Source: Pseudomonadota bacterium (GTDB lineage: Bacteria > Pseudomonadota > Gammaproteobacteria > Burkholderiales > Burkholderiaceae_B). Taken from it: 64,000 bases of DNA. The notes under the pieces are model-generated. The model made no database searches, had not been told where the DNA came from, and saw only the letters and a list, made by a program, of their open reading frames with translations. Location of the stretch: contig JAFACG010000042.1 of assembly GCA_023425645.1 (NCBI GenBank), positions 62,001 to 126,000 of the forward strand, read 5' to 3'. The position numbers were made by a program, and so were the translations under genes. Positions 26,771 through 36,323 of this stretch are shown piece after piece. Each line of letters opens with the position of its first letter. The first letter of the stretch is position 1.

Positions 26771-29068
26771 ATGAAGCGCGAATATACCGCCGCCCATTGG
26801 GGCATTTATGAAATAGACCGCCAGGCGCCCGGGGGGCCGGATGTGCGGCCTCTGGAACAGGATCCCAACCCTTCGCCCATCGGGCAGGGCATGGTGCGGG
26901 CCAGCCTGGACCCGGCGCTGCGCGTACTGCGCCCAGCCATCCGCGAAGGCTGGCTGGAAGGACGGCGTCCGGCGCGGCGCGGCGCCGAGCCTTTTGTGCA
27001 GGTCAGCTGGGATCAGGCCCTGGAGCTGACGGCGGGGGAACTGCGCCGGGTCATCGCCGCGCACGGCAACCACGCCATCTTCGGCGGTTCCTATGGCTGG
27101 TCCAGCGCCGGACGCTTTCATCATGCACAAAGCCAGATCCACCGTTTCCTGAACGCGCTGGGCGGCTACGTCGCCCACAAGGACAGCTACAGCCTGGGCG
27201 CGGGGCGGGTGATCATGCCGCACATCGTGGCCTCCATGGATGTCCTCATGGCCCAGCACAGTTCCTGGGACACGCTGGTGGAGCACACGCAATTGCTGCT
27301 GTGCTTTGGCGGCGCCTCGGAGAAGAATGCGCAGGTCAGCCCCGGCGGTCCGGGCCAGCATCATCTGCGCTCCAGCTTGCAGGCCATGGCGCGACGCGGC
27401 GTGGAAATGATCAACATCAGCCCGACCCGCGACGACCTGGATCCGCAGGGGGCGTTCGAATGGCTGCCGATACGGCCCGGCACGGATACGGCGCTGATCC
27501 TCGCCCTGATGCACACCCTGGTCGAGTCGGGCCTGCACGACCGCGCGTTCCTGGCCCGCTACACCGTCGGCTTCGAACGCCTGGAACCCTACCTGATGGG
27601 ACATGAGGACGGCCAGGCCAAGTCGGCGCGCTGGGCGGCGCCCATCACCGGCATCCCGGCCGAGCGCATCCGCGCCCTGGCGCTGCGCTTGGCGCAACGA
27701 CGCAGCCTGATCAATATGGCCTGGTCGCTGCAACGCGCGGATTACGGCGAGCAGCCCTTCTGGGGCCTGGTGACGCTGGCCTGCCTGCTGGGCCAGATAG
27801 GCCGGCCGGGGGGCGGCTTCGGGGTGGGTTACGGACCGGCCAACACCATGGGCAACAAGACCCGGCTGTTTTCGGGCCCCACGCTGGACCAGGGACGCAA
27901 CGGCGTGGCCTCTTTCATTCCCGTGGCGCGCATTGCCGACATGCTGTTGAATCCAGGCGGGCGCTTTCGCTACAACGGCGCCTGGCACGCCTATCCGGAC
28001 ATACGCCTGGTGTACTGGGCCGGGGGCAATCCCTTCCACCACCACCAGGACTTGAACCGTCTGGTCCAGGCCTGGCAGAAGCCCGACACCATCATCGTGC
28101 ACGAACAGTACTGGACGCCCAGCGCCAAGATGGCCGACATCGTATTGCCCGCCAACACCACGTTCGAGCGCGACGACCTGGCGTATTCCAAGCGCGAGCG
28201 CTTCATGGTCTACATGAGCGCGATGGCGTCCTCTGTCGGGCAGTCGCGCAGCGACTATGACATCTTCGCCGATCTGGCGGGCAGGCTGGGCGTGCAGGCC
28301 GAATTCACGCAGGGGCTGGACAGCGCGGGCTGGCTGCGCCGCCTTTACGAGGACAGCCGGCAGCGCGCCGCCGCGCAGGGCGTGAGCTTGTGCGACTACG
28401 AACAGTTCCGCGAACAGGGCCTGAACGACCTGGACCAGTTGGCCGAACCCGCCCCGGTGACGATGCTGGCCGATTTCATCCGTGATCCGCAGGCCCATCC
28501 CCTGCAGACGCCCTCCGGCCGGATCGAGATCTACAGCGAGCGGATCGCGGCCATGGAGCTGCCCGACTGCGGCGGGCATGTGCGCTGGTATCCCGCCCGC
28601 GAAGGGCTGGGCATGCAAGAGGCGCCCGACGCCTTTCACCTGATCACCGACCAGCCGCAGACGCGGCTGCACAGCCAGCTGGACCACAGCCATTACAGCC
28701 GGCAGGACAAGATACAGGGCCGCGCGCCCGTCTGCGTGCATCCGGATGATGCGCGGCGCCTGGGCCTGGCGGACGGACAACTGGTCCGCCTGTACAACGA
28801 ACGCGGCGCCTGCCTGGCAGCCGTGCGCCTGAGCGAGGCGCTGATGCCGGGCGTGCTGCGCCTGTCCACGGGCGCCTGGTTCGATCCGGGGCGGGACGCG
28901 CGGGGCCGGCCCCTGGAGCTGCACGGCAATCCCAATGTCCTGACGCGCGATGCTGGCGCTTCGGAACTGTCCCAGGGCTGCTCGGCGCAGTCCTGCCTGG
29001 TGCGGATCGAGCCTTACGCGGGCGACCCGCCGGCCCTGTCGGCCTTCGAGCCGCCGCCGCTGCGCTGA
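26771..29068 (+). CDS. bisC: Molybdopterin-dependent reductase of the BisC/TorA type
   Basis: This is a bis-MGD molybdoenzyme that probably reduces biotin sulfoxide, methionine sulfoxide or similar S- or N-oxides in the cytosol. The 765-residue protein lacks a Tat signal, unlike TorA/DorA. The Mo-ligand serine is in GSYGWSSAGRFHHAQSQ (about residues 110-125), and the MGD-binding blocks (GGNPFHHHQDL; TFERDDLAYS) are in place. The start at 26771 gives the usual BisC N-terminus. The catabolic IclR gene follows, and an IclR-like site lies upstream. Confidence 0.88.
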   Translation: MKREYTAAHWGIYEIDRQAPGGPDVRPLEQDPNPSPIGQGMVRASLDPALRVLRPAIREGWLEGRRPARRGAEPFVQVSWDQALELTAGELRRVIAAHGNHAIFGGSYGWSSAGRFHHAQSQIHRFLNALGGYVAHKDSYSLGAGRVIMPHIVASMDVLMAQHSSWDTLVEHTQLLLCFGGASEKNAQVSPGGPGQHHLRSSLQAMARRGVEMINISPTRDDLDPQGAFEWLPIRPGTDTALILALMHTLVESGLHDRAFLARYTVGFERLEPYLMGHEDGQAKSARWAAPITGIPAERIRALALRLAQRRSLINMAWSLQRADYGEQPFWGLVTLACLLGQIGRPGGGFGVGYGPANTMGNKTRLFSGPTLDQGRNGVASFIPVARIADMLLNPGGRFRYNGAWHAYPDIRLVYWAGGNPFHHHQDLNRLVQAWQKPDTIIVHEQYWTPSAKMADIVLPANTTFERDDLAYSKRERFMVYMSAMASSVGQSRSDYDIFADLAGRLGVQAEFTQGLDSAGWLRRLYEDSRQRAAAQGVSLCDYEQFREQGLNDLDQLAEPAPVTMLADFIRDPQAHPLQTPSGRIEIYSERIAAMELPDCGGHVRWYPAREGLGMQEAPDAFHLITDQPQTRLHSQLDHSHYSRQDKIQGRAPVCVHPDDARRLGLADGQLVRLYNERGACLAAVRLSEALMPGVLRLSTGAWFDPGRDARGRPLELHGNPNVLTRDAGASELSQGCSAQSCLVRIEPYAGDPPALSAFEPPPLR

Positions 29069-29125
29069 GGGCGCACGGTTCCATGCGACAATTCACCCAC
29101 TTTTAGCAATAGGCGGGAAACACGA

Positions 29126-29875
29126 TTGGACAAGACCTTTCTCAAGGGCCTGGTGCTGCTGGAGGCCATGGCCAAGCATGAGCGCGGCTCGGGCGTGACC
29201 GAGCTGGCCAACCAGCTGATGCTGAACAAGAGCAATGTGCATCGTCTGCTGCAGGCCCTGGTGCACCAGGGCTTTGCGCGCAAGAACGAGGACACCGGCC
29301 GCTACGAATTGACCATGAAGCTCTGGGAGCTGGGTTCGGGCGTGGCCAATCGCCTGGACGTGCGGCTGGAGTCCCTGCCGTTCATGAGGGAGCTGGCCGA
29401 GCAGACGCAGGAGACCGTGCACCTGTCCATCCTGGACGGCATCGAGGTGCTGTACATCGAGAAGATCGACAGCCCGCAGCCGGTGCGCGCCTACACCACC
29501 GTGGGCGGGCGCTCGCCGGCCCAGTGCGTGGCCACGGGCAAGGCCTTGCTGGCCTGGGCCCAGGAGGACACCCTGAACAGCATCAAGAATCGCCTCAAGC
29601 CTTATACGCCGCGCACGGTGGTGAAGTTTGGCGAGCTGCGCCGCGAACTGGAGCAGATCCGCGAGCGGGGCTTCGCATTGAATCGGGGCGAATGGCGCGA
29701 GCAGGTGGTGGGCGCGGCCGCGCCCATCCATGACGGGCGCGGCCAGGTGGTGGCGGCGGTCGGGATTTCAGGACCGGCCGAGCGCCTGGACGAGGCCCGG
29801 CTGATGCAGGCCGGCCAGACCCTGATGGCGGTGGCGGCGCAGATCTCGCGCCGCCTGGGCTACAGCGGTCGCTGA
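29126..29875 (+). CDS. IclR family transcriptional regulator
   Basis: The 249-residue regulator has an N-terminal winged helix (about 1-70: LEAMAKHERGSGVTELANQL, NKSNVHRLLQALV) and an IclR effector domain (about 80-245, GRSPAQCVATGKALLAW). The start is a TTG at 29126, the first codon that gives a full-length family match. It converges on, and overlaps by 16 bases, the enoyl-CoA hydratase gene. It probably controls the acyl-CoA catabolic genes around 30-37 kb; GGAAC/GTTCC palindromes at 32.8-33.1 kb are candidate targets. Confidence 0.9.
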   Translation: MDKTFLKGLVLLEAMAKHERGSGVTELANQLMLNKSNVHRLLQALVHQGFARKNEDTGRYELTMKLWELGSGVANRLDVRLESLPFMRELAEQTQETVHLSILDGIEVLYIEKIDSPQPVRAYTTVGGRSPAQCVATGKALLAWAQEDTLNSIKNRLKPYTPRTVVKFGELRRELEQIRERGFALNRGEWREQVVGAAAPIHDGRGQVVAAVGISGPAERLDEARLMQAGQTLMAVAAQISRRLGYSGR

Positions 29876-30624
29876 CCGGCGGCCGCCTGCCGGAAGGCGG
29901 CGATGCGCTCCCTGATGCCCGGCGCCGAGGCCGAGCGCGCCAGCGCCGCCATGTCGCCGTCCGGATTGTCGCCCAGGCGGGTCAGGTCCTGCAGCAGGCG
30001 GCGGCTCTCCGGACTGAGCGCCCTGGCCTGCGCGCCGGCCTGCCCGATCAGCTCCGGCCAGTCCTGAGGTTCGCGGATTTCCTGCACGAATCCCATGTCC
30101 AGGGCCTGTTCGGCGGAAAAAGTCCGGCTGGCGGCCAGCAGGTCATGGGCCCGCTGGGCGCCCACCAGCGCCGCCAGGCGGCGGGTGCCCAGCGCCAGGC
30201 CGAACTGCAGGCCGGGCATGCGAAAGCGCGCGTCGACGCTGGCCACGCGGGTTCGGCAGGCCGCCAGCAGATCAGCGCCCGCGCCGAAGTTCTGGCCGTG
30301 CGCCAGCGCCAGGGTGGCGCACGGGCTGTAGGCCAGCTTCTGCAGCAGCGTCTCTATGCGCACGAAGCGCAGCAGCAGGTCGCCCTCGCTGTGCCGTTCG
30401 TAGTCCGTGAAATCGAAGCCGGCGCTGAAGTTGCGCCCTTCGCCGCGCAGCACCAGCAGATCGGCCTGCTCGTGCTCGGCCGCTCCCACGGCGGCGATCA
30501 AGGCTTCGACCAGGTCGGCGGACAGTGCATTGCGTTTGTCGGGGCGGTCCAGCGTCAGGATCCAGACGCCGTCCTGGCGCTCGATCCGCAGGCCGGCCGT
30601 CGCCGTGCCGAAAGGATCGTTCAT
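29860..30624 (-). CDS. Enoyl-CoA hydratase/isomerase family protein (first copy)
   Basis: This crotonase-fold enzyme acts on an acyl-CoA in the cytosol. The 254-residue protein has the oxyanion-hole regions RPDKRNALS with FSAGFDFTDYE, and GQNFGAGADLLAACR. The usual catalytic glutamates of hydratases are not obvious at the second site, so the exact reaction is open. The start ATG at 30624 overlaps the stop of the CoA-transferase gene by four bases (ATGA). The product would act together with that enzyme and the AcuI-like reductase. Confidence 0.85.
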   Translation of the reverse strand: MNDPFGTATAGLRIERQDGVWILTLDRPDKRNALSADLVEALIAAVGAAEHEQADLLVLRGEGRNFSAGFDFTDYERHSEGDLLLRFVRIETLLQKLAYSPCATLALAHGQNFGAGADLLAACRTRVASVDARFRMPGLQFGLALGTRRLAALVGAQRAHDLLAASRTFSAEQALDMGFVQEIREPQDWPELIGQAGAQARALSPESRRLLQDLTRLGDNPDGDMAALARSASAPGIRERIAAFRQAAAGQRPL

Positions 30625-31769
30625 GTCGGCACCTCGGCGAAGACGCTGTCGTTGTGTTCGCCCAGAGCGGGCGGGTTGAGCCGCACGGGCAGGCCCCGCC
30701 CATCGATGCGTATGGGCGATACGAAGGTGCGCGTCGGGGTGTCGCCGGGCAGGGTGATGGGCTGGATCCACTGCATATGTTCGACCTGGGGGTCGCGCAG
30801 CACGTCCGAGTAGCGATTGATGGGACTGCTGGGCACGCCGCGCGCGCGGAACTCGGCCAGCCAGTGCGATGCGTCCGCCTGCATGAAAACGGCCTCCAGC
30901 AGCTCGCGCAGCGCATCCTGGTGGCGGGCGCGCAGCGATGTGGACGTAAAGCGCTCGTCCCGGGCCAGCTCGGGTCGCCCGACGACCTCGCAGACCGACC
31001 GCCACAGGGCGTCGTTGCCCGCCGCCATGGCAAAGTAGCCGTCCTTGCAGCGGAACGCCTGATACGGAGCGTTGCGCGGGTGGGCCGAGCCCAGCTTGAC
31101 CGGATCGCGCCCGCTGCCGAAGTATTCGGAAGTCTGCAGGGCGGCGATGGCCAGCGTGGTGCCCAGCATGGGCACGTCGATGTGCGCGCCCTGGCCGGTG
31201 GCGCGCGCCTGGGGCAGGGCGGCGCTGACGGCGAAGGCGGCATACAGGCCGGCGGCGAAGTCGGCCAGCGGCACGCCGCACTTGACGGGCGCGCCGTCCG
31301 GTTCGCCGGTGACGCTCATGACCCCGCTCATGGCCTGGATGGTCAGGTCGAACCCTCCTTCCTGGGAACGCGGCCCGGACTGGCCGTAGGCGGAGATGGA
31401 GCAGTACAGCAGGCGCGGGTTGAGGACCTTGAGACTGTCGTAGTCCAGCTCCAGTCGCCGCATGACGCCCGGGCGGTTGTTCTCCAGCAGCACGTCGGCC
31501 TCCAGCACCAGCCGGCGCGCCTTTTCCCTGTCCTCGGGACGCTTGAGGTCCAGCGTGACCGAGCGTTTGTTGCGGTTCAGGGACGCGAAGTTCTCGCTGA
31601 AGCCCTGGGTGATGGGCGGCCAGCTGCGCAGCGTGTCGCCTCCTTGCGGGTTCTCGATCTTGATGACGTCCGCCCCCATGTCGGCCAGCAGCATGCCGCA
31701 GTAGGGGCCGGCGGCCACGTTGCAGAATTCCAGTACCCGGACCCCATGCAGGGGCAATGTCTTGTCCAT
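30621..31769 (-). CDS. CaiB/BaiF class III CoA-transferase
   Basis: Class III transferases move CoA between carboxylic acids through an aspartyl anhydride. The 382-residue protein starts LPLHGVRVLEFCNVAAGPYCGMLLADMGADVIKIE and has the probable nucleophile Asp141 in GGFDLTIQAMSGV. It is coupled to the hydratase behind it and lies 38 bases after acuI. Its substrate is unknown; in Advenella, a CoA-transferase of this class activates 3-sulfinopropionate, and the nearby thiol dioxygenase makes that substrate plausible here. Confidence 0.9.
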   Translation of the reverse strand: MDKTLPLHGVRVLEFCNVAAGPYCGMLLADMGADVIKIENPQGGDTLRSWPPITQGFSENFASLNRNKRSVTLDLKRPEDREKARRLVLEADVLLENNRPGVMRRLELDYDSLKVLNPRLLYCSISAYGQSGPRSQEGGFDLTIQAMSGVMSVTGEPDGAPVKCGVPLADFAAGLYAAFAVSAALPQARATGQGAHIDVPMLGTTLAIAALQTSEYFGSGRDPVKLGSAHPRNAPYQAFRCKDGYFAMAAGNDALWRSVCEVVGRPELARDERFTSTSLRARHQDALRELLEAVFMQADASHWLAEFRARGVPSSPINRYSDVLRDPQVEHMQWIQPITLPGDTPTRTFVSPIRIDGRGLPVRLNPPALGEHNDSVFAEVPT

Positions 31770-31807
31770 AGTCGGCTCCAGAGCGCTATCGGTGGGTGGG
31801 TCTGGCT

Positions 31808-32794
31808 TCAGGCGTTCACGTCGACCACGATGCGCCCGCGCACCCGGCCTTCCAGCAACTGGCCGGCCTGCTCGATGGCCTGGGCCAGCGGGATGGTGGT
31901 CGCGCCAATTCGCGCCAGGGCCTCGCGGGACAGGTGCCGGGCGAGCAGGTCCCAGGCGGCCAGGCGCTCAGGCTTGGGGCAATGCACGCTGTCCACGCCG
32001 ATCAACTGCACCCCGCGCAGGATGAAGGGCGCGACCGTGGCAGGGAAGTCCATGCCCTGGGCCAGGCCGCAGGCCGCCACGGCGCCCCGATAGCGGGTGC
32101 CGGCGCAGACATTGGCCAGGGTTTGGCTGCCCACGCTGTCTATGGCTCCGGCCCAGCGCTCCTTGCCCAGCGGCTTGCCCGGTTCGCTCAGGGTCTGGCG
32201 GTCGATGATCTCGCTGGCGCCCAGGGACTTCAGGTAGCCCTCTTCCCGGGGGCGGCCCGTGCTGGCCATGACGGTGTAGCCCAGGGCGTGCAGCAGGGCC
32301 ACGCTGACGCTGCCCACGCCGCCGGCCGCGCCGGTGACCAGCACCGGTCCCTGGTCGGGCGTCACGCCCTGGCGCTGCAAGGCCCGCACGCACAGCGCGG
32401 CGGTGTAGCCCGCCGTGCCTATCATCATGGCGTCGCGGGTGCTGAAGGCCTCGGGCAGGGGGATCAGCCAGTCGCCTTTAACGCGCGCCTGCTGGGCCAG
32501 TCCGCCCCAGTGGGTCTCGCCCACGCCCCAGCCGTTCAGGACGACTTTCTGGCCTTCACGGAAATCCGGATGAGTGCTGGTAGTGACGGCGCCGGCGAAG
32601 TCGATGCCGGGCACCATGGGGAACTGTCGCACCACGGGAGACTTGCCGGTCATGGCCAGCCCGTCCTTGAAGTTCAGCGTGGAATAGTCGATGCGCACGC
32701 TGACGTCGCCTTCGGGCAGCGCGGATTCGTCCAGGGTTTGCAGACTGGCCTGATAGGCGCCGTCGGGCTTGTCGATCACGATGGCAGAGAACAT
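31808..32794 (-). CDS. acuI: AcuI/YhdH family NADPH-dependent acrylyl-CoA reductase
   Basis: AcuI reduces acrylyl-CoA to propionyl-CoA and so detoxifies acrylate arising from DMSP or 3-hydroxypropionate. The 328-residue zinc-free medium-chain reductase has the family start FSAIVIDKPDGAYQASLQ, the STLNFKDGLAMTG block and the NADPH loop TGAAGGVGSV. It is the first gene of the minus-strand operon acuI-CoA-transferase-hydratase and diverges from the Bug receptor gene. The assignment to AcuI rather than a general YhdH quinone reductase rests on the acyl-CoA context. Confidence 0.85.
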   Translation of the reverse strand: MFSAIVIDKPDGAYQASLQTLDESALPEGDVSVRIDYSTLNFKDGLAMTGKSPVVRQFPMVPGIDFAGAVTTSTHPDFREGQKVVLNGWGVGETHWGGLAQQARVKGDWLIPLPEAFSTRDAMMIGTAGYTAALCVRALQRQGVTPDQGPVLVTGAAGGVGSVSVALLHALGYTVMASTGRPREEGYLKSLGASEIIDRQTLSEPGKPLGKERWAGAIDSVGSQTLANVCAGTRYRGAVAACGLAQGMDFPATVAPFILRGVQLIGVDSVHCPKPERLAAWDLLARHLSREALARIGATTIPLAQAIEQAGQLLEGRVRGRIVVDVNA

Positions 32795-33138
32795 AGTGAA
32801 ATTCCTATGATCAGTAAAGGTTGGTGTTCTGATATTTGGAACTGAGTTCTTTAATTTGACATGATACTTGCGTTTTTATTTTATCCAGAAGCCTGGCCCG
32901 GTCAAGCGACTTTACATGCGCCCGGCGTGCTGGGGAAATCCCGAGGGCGCCTGATGGTTGACACCTGAAATCAAATTTCCCTATATTTGAACCGTTGTTC
33001 CGCGTAGCTTGTGTTTCTGCTGTTTGCCGTACAAGAGCCGTTTCGACGGCATTTTAAATATCACAAAAAAGAACAGCGTTCCATCAAATGGAACATAAGG
33101 GTGGTTCCAAAGTAGCACTCACACAAGGAGGCAGGACC
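32795..33138. promoter_or_regulatory. Divergent control region with three GGAAC/GTTCC palindromes
   Basis: The 344 bases between acuI and the Bug gene are AT-rich. They hold GAACT-G-AGTTC (32839-32849), GAAC-N4-GTTC (32989-33000) and a perfect GTTCCATCAAATGGAAC-type repeat (33078-33094). Such repeats suit an IclR-family dimer, and the IclR gene is 3 kb away. I could not fix -35/-10 boxes. Confidence 0.5.
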
Positions 33139-34137
33139 ATGGCACGACGTTTTTCAGCTCGTCGGCGCGGTTTGAGCGCGCTGGCGTTCGCGGTACTGGC
33201 GGGCATCGGCTCCCTGGCGGGGCAGGCGGCCCTGGCGGCAGACGCTTATCCCAGCCGCGAAATCACGTTCATCGTTCCCTATCCGCCGGGCGGCAACAGC
33301 GACAATCTGGCGCGCCTGTATGCGGACCGCCTGCGGGTGAAGCTGGGCGTGCCCGTCGTGGTCGAGAACCGGCCCGGCGGCACGACCTCGCTGGGCACGG
33401 GGCTGGCGGCGCGCGCCAAGCCGGACGGCTACACCTTGCTGCTGGCCACCAGCACGGCGTTCACGGTGCTGCCCTTCCTGCGGGAGGTGCCCTACGATCC
33501 GGTCAAGAGCTTCGACTTCGTGGGCAGCCTGGCGGGCTATCTGCCCATCATGACGGTGCGCAAGGACCTGCCCGTCTCCAACCTGAAGGAGTTCGTGGAG
33601 CTGGCCCGCAAGGAGCCGGGCACCTTGACGTTCGGGTCGGCCGGCGTGGCCTCGGGCGGACACCTGGCCGGCGAGATCCTGAAGAATTCCGAGAAGCTGG
33701 ACATGCTGCACGTGCCCTTCAAAGGCTCGGCGGACACCATGACGGCCTTGCTGGGCAATCACATCGATTTCTTCATCGACGGGGTGGGGCTGGAGCTGGT
33801 CAAGAGCGGCAAGGCCAAGGCGCTGGTCACCTTTGCCGGCGTGCGCCATCCCGAATTGCCGGACGTGCCCACGCCCAAGGAGGAAGGCTTTGATCTGGCG
33901 CTGCCCTTCGAGGGCTTCTGGGGCGTGGCCGCGCCGGCCGGCACCCCGGCGCCGGTGATGGAGAAGCTGGCCAGGGCGACGCAGGAAATCCTGGCCGAAC
34001 CCCAGACGCAGGAACGCTTCCATCGCATCAGCGTGACCGCCAGCTGGAAGGACGGCGCGGCCTACGAAAAGGACCTGGACAAGAGCCGCGACTATTACCG
34101 CGAACTGCTCAAGACCATCAAGATGAGCAGCAACTGA
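33139..34137 (+). CDS. Bug/TctC family periplasmic solute-binding protein
   Basis: Bug proteins capture carboxylates for tripartite tricarboxylate transporters or for sensing. The 332-residue protein has an arginine-rich signal peptide (cleavage about residue 31, AALAA), then the family start YPSREITFIVPYPPGGNSDNLAR. The PGGTTSLGT and PFKGSADTMTALLG motifs follow. ATG 33139 is fixed by AAGGAGG at 33125-33131. No TctA/TctB membrane genes are nearby, as is common for Bug genes. It leads the plus-strand operon with the acyl-CoA synthetase, which suggests that it binds the acid to be activated. Confidence 0.93.
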   Translation: MARRFSARRRGLSALAFAVLAGIGSLAGQAALAADAYPSREITFIVPYPPGGNSDNLARLYADRLRVKLGVPVVVENRPGGTTSLGTGLAARAKPDGYTLLLATSTAFTVLPFLREVPYDPVKSFDFVGSLAGYLPIMTVRKDLPVSNLKEFVELARKEPGTLTFGSAGVASGGHLAGEILKNSEKLDMLHVPFKGSADTMTALLGNHIDFFIDGVGLELVKSGKAKALVTFAGVRHPELPDVPTPKEEGFDLALPFEGFWGVAAPAGTPAPVMEKLARATQEILAEPQTQERFHRISVTASWKDGAAYEKDLDKSRDYYRELLKTIKMSSN

Positions 34138-34174
34138 GCGCATTGCGCTCGTCAATCAAGGAGACAGAATCGTG

Positions 34175-36277
34175 ATGGATACCGCCGCTCGCGCCGCCTC
34201 GCTGGACAGCCTGCTCAGTCCGGCTTCCATCGCCCTGGTGGGCGCTTCGGAAGATCAGTCCAAGTTCGGGGGCCGGCTGTTGCGTATGTTGCTCAAGCAT
34301 GGCTACGGCGGAGCCGTGCTGCCCGTCAATCCGGGCCGCGATCGCCTGTTCGGCCTGCCCACCGCGCCTGCGCTGCAAGACCTGGAGCAGGATCCCGATC
34401 TGGTCGTCTTCACCGTCGGTGCCGATACGGTGCTGGAGCAGGCCGAGGCGGCTGCGCGGCGCGGCGCCCGCGGGCTGCTCGTGATCTCCGCCGGGTTTTC
34501 GGATGCGGGCGAGCGCGGCCGGGAGCGGGAGCAGGCGCTGCTGCGGATCTGCCGCGACTCGGGCATGCGCCTGATCGGCCCGAACTGCCTGGGCGTGATC
34601 AGTCCCAGCCGCCGTCTGGCCTTGTGTTCTTCACCCATCCTGGACAGGGACAGCCTGCCTTCGCGTCCCATCGGCTTCGTCAGCCAGAGCGGCGCCTTGA
34701 TGACCACGTATTTCGATCGGGCCTGGGCCATGGGAGGCGGTTTCACGCATGGCTTTTCCGTGGGCAACCAGGCTGACCTGGAGCTGTGCGACTTCGTCAA
34801 TTTCCTGATCGAGGACCCGCAGACGAAGGTGATCTGCACATACATAGAGGGCGTCAAGGATGCGCAGGCCTTGCGGCGCACGGCGCGCCGGGCCCAGGAG
34901 GCGGGCAAGCCCTGGCTGGCGGTCAAGGCCGGACGCTCCAGCGCCGGCAAGGCCGCGGCCTTTTCCCACACCGCCAGCGTGGCCGGCGACCATGATGTAT
35001 TCGCCAGCGTCTGCCGCGACGAGGGCATCACCTTGATGAACGACATGGGCGCGATGCTGTTGCTGGCCAATGCCATGGTGCCGCATCCCGGTCATGCCGT
35101 GCGCAAGGTCGCCATCGTCACGCCGTCGGGCGGAGGCGGGGCGCTGGCGGCTGATGCCTTGGCCGACCATGGCGTCGGCCTGGCCGATTTTTCAGAATCC
35201 ACCCGGGACGCATTGGCGCGTCACTACCCCAGCGGTCAGGCGGACAATCCGGTCGACCTGGGGGCGCGCCTGACCAACGATCCGGCCGAGGTCGCCCAGG
35301 CGACGCTGCAGGCCCTGGCGCAGGACGAGCAGACGGACGCCATCCTGGTGGCGGCTTCCATGTGTCCGCAGGAATGGATCGGGGCCCTGATCGACGTGTG
35401 CACGGCGCCGGACCAGGCGTTGGGCAAACCCGTGATGGTGGCTTTCGACGCCGGCGTGACCTCGCAGCCGCTGCGCCAGCGGCTGGCTGCGCATGGTCAG
35501 GCCTATGCCGGTTCCAGCCAGGAGGCCGCGCTGGCGCTGTCGGCCTGGAAGCGGAGCAGCGCGTTTCGTCCGCGCCAGCCCGCGCAGCGGCCCGGCGGCT
35601 GCCAGGCGCCCGCGATCATGCCGCGCGGAGTACTCAACGAAGACCAGTCCAAGCGCCTGCTGGCGCACTACGGCCTGCCGGTCAACCTGGGGCGGGTGTG
35701 CGCGGACGTGGAGCAGGCGGCCGCCCAGGCGGCGGTCATGGGCTATCCCGTGGTCATGAAGATCGTATCCGCGGACATCGTGCACAAGACCGAGGCGGGC
35801 GGCGTGGCCCTGGGCATCGCGGACGAGGCGGCCTTGCGTCGGGCCTATGAGCGCCTGCTGGCCAACGCCAGGGCCTACAAGGCGCAGGCGCGCATCGACG
35901 GCGTGCTGGTGCAGGCCATGGCGCAGGGCGAACTGGAATTGCTGATCGGCGTCCGCCAGGACCCTCAGTTCGGGCCGGTGGTCGTGTTCGGGGCCGGCGG
36001 CATCCTGGTCGAGTTGCTGGCCGACCGGGTGATCGCGGCCGCGCCGCTGTCCCTGGATGATGCGGACCGTCTGCTGGCCGGCCTGGCGGTGGACCGCCTG
36101 TTGCAGGGCTATCGAGGCCGGACGCTGGATCGGGCCGGCGTGCTGGAGGCCATCGTGCGCGTCAGCTGGCTGGCGCACGACCTGCGCGAGGCGCCGTTCG
36201 AGCTGGACATCAATCCCCTGATCGTGGCCGCCACGCGCTGCCATGCGGTCGACGCCCGCCTGTCCATCGGGCCGTGA
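34175..36277 (+). CDS. ADP-forming acyl-CoA synthetase (CoA-binding plus ATP-grasp)
   Basis: The enzyme couples ATP or ADP turnover to the formation of an acyl-CoA. The 700-residue protein has an N-terminal CoA-binding Rossmann domain (about 10-135, ASIALVGASEDQSKFGG). A succinyl-CoA-ligase-like middle part follows, with the phosphohistidine motif AAAFSHTASVAGD near residue 268, and then a C-terminal ATP-grasp domain (about 485-700, GYPVVMKIVSADIVHKTEAGGV). AAGGAG at 34158-34163 serves either GTG 34172 or ATG 34175. The acid is unknown; the context suggests a C3 acid or its sulfur derivative. Confidence 0.9.
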   Translation: MDTAARAASLDSLLSPASIALVGASEDQSKFGGRLLRMLLKHGYGGAVLPVNPGRDRLFGLPTAPALQDLEQDPDLVVFTVGADTVLEQAEAAARRGARGLLVISAGFSDAGERGREREQALLRICRDSGMRLIGPNCLGVISPSRRLALCSSPILDRDSLPSRPIGFVSQSGALMTTYFDRAWAMGGGFTHGFSVGNQADLELCDFVNFLIEDPQTKVICTYIEGVKDAQALRRTARRAQEAGKPWLAVKAGRSSAGKAAAFSHTASVAGDHDVFASVCRDEGITLMNDMGAMLLLANAMVPHPGHAVRKVAIVTPSGGGGALAADALADHGVGLADFSESTRDALARHYPSGQADNPVDLGARLTNDPAEVAQATLQALAQDEQTDAILVAASMCPQEWIGALIDVCTAPDQALGKPVMVAFDAGVTSQPLRQRLAAHGQAYAGSSQEAALALSAWKRSSAFRPRQPAQRPGGCQAPAIMPRGVLNEDQSKRLLAHYGLPVNLGRVCADVEQAAAQAAVMGYPVVMKIVSADIVHKTEAGGVALGIADEAALRRAYERLLANARAYKAQARIDGVLVQAMAQGELELLIGVRQDPQFGPVVVFGAGGILVELLADRVIAAAPLSLDDADRLLAGLAVDRLLQGYRGRTLDRAGVLEAIVRVSWLAHDLREAPFELDINPLIVAATRCHAVDARLSIGP

Positions 36278-36323
36278 GCGGTCCGGGAACCGGATTTCAT
36301 TGATCACCAAGAAGGAGTAGACC

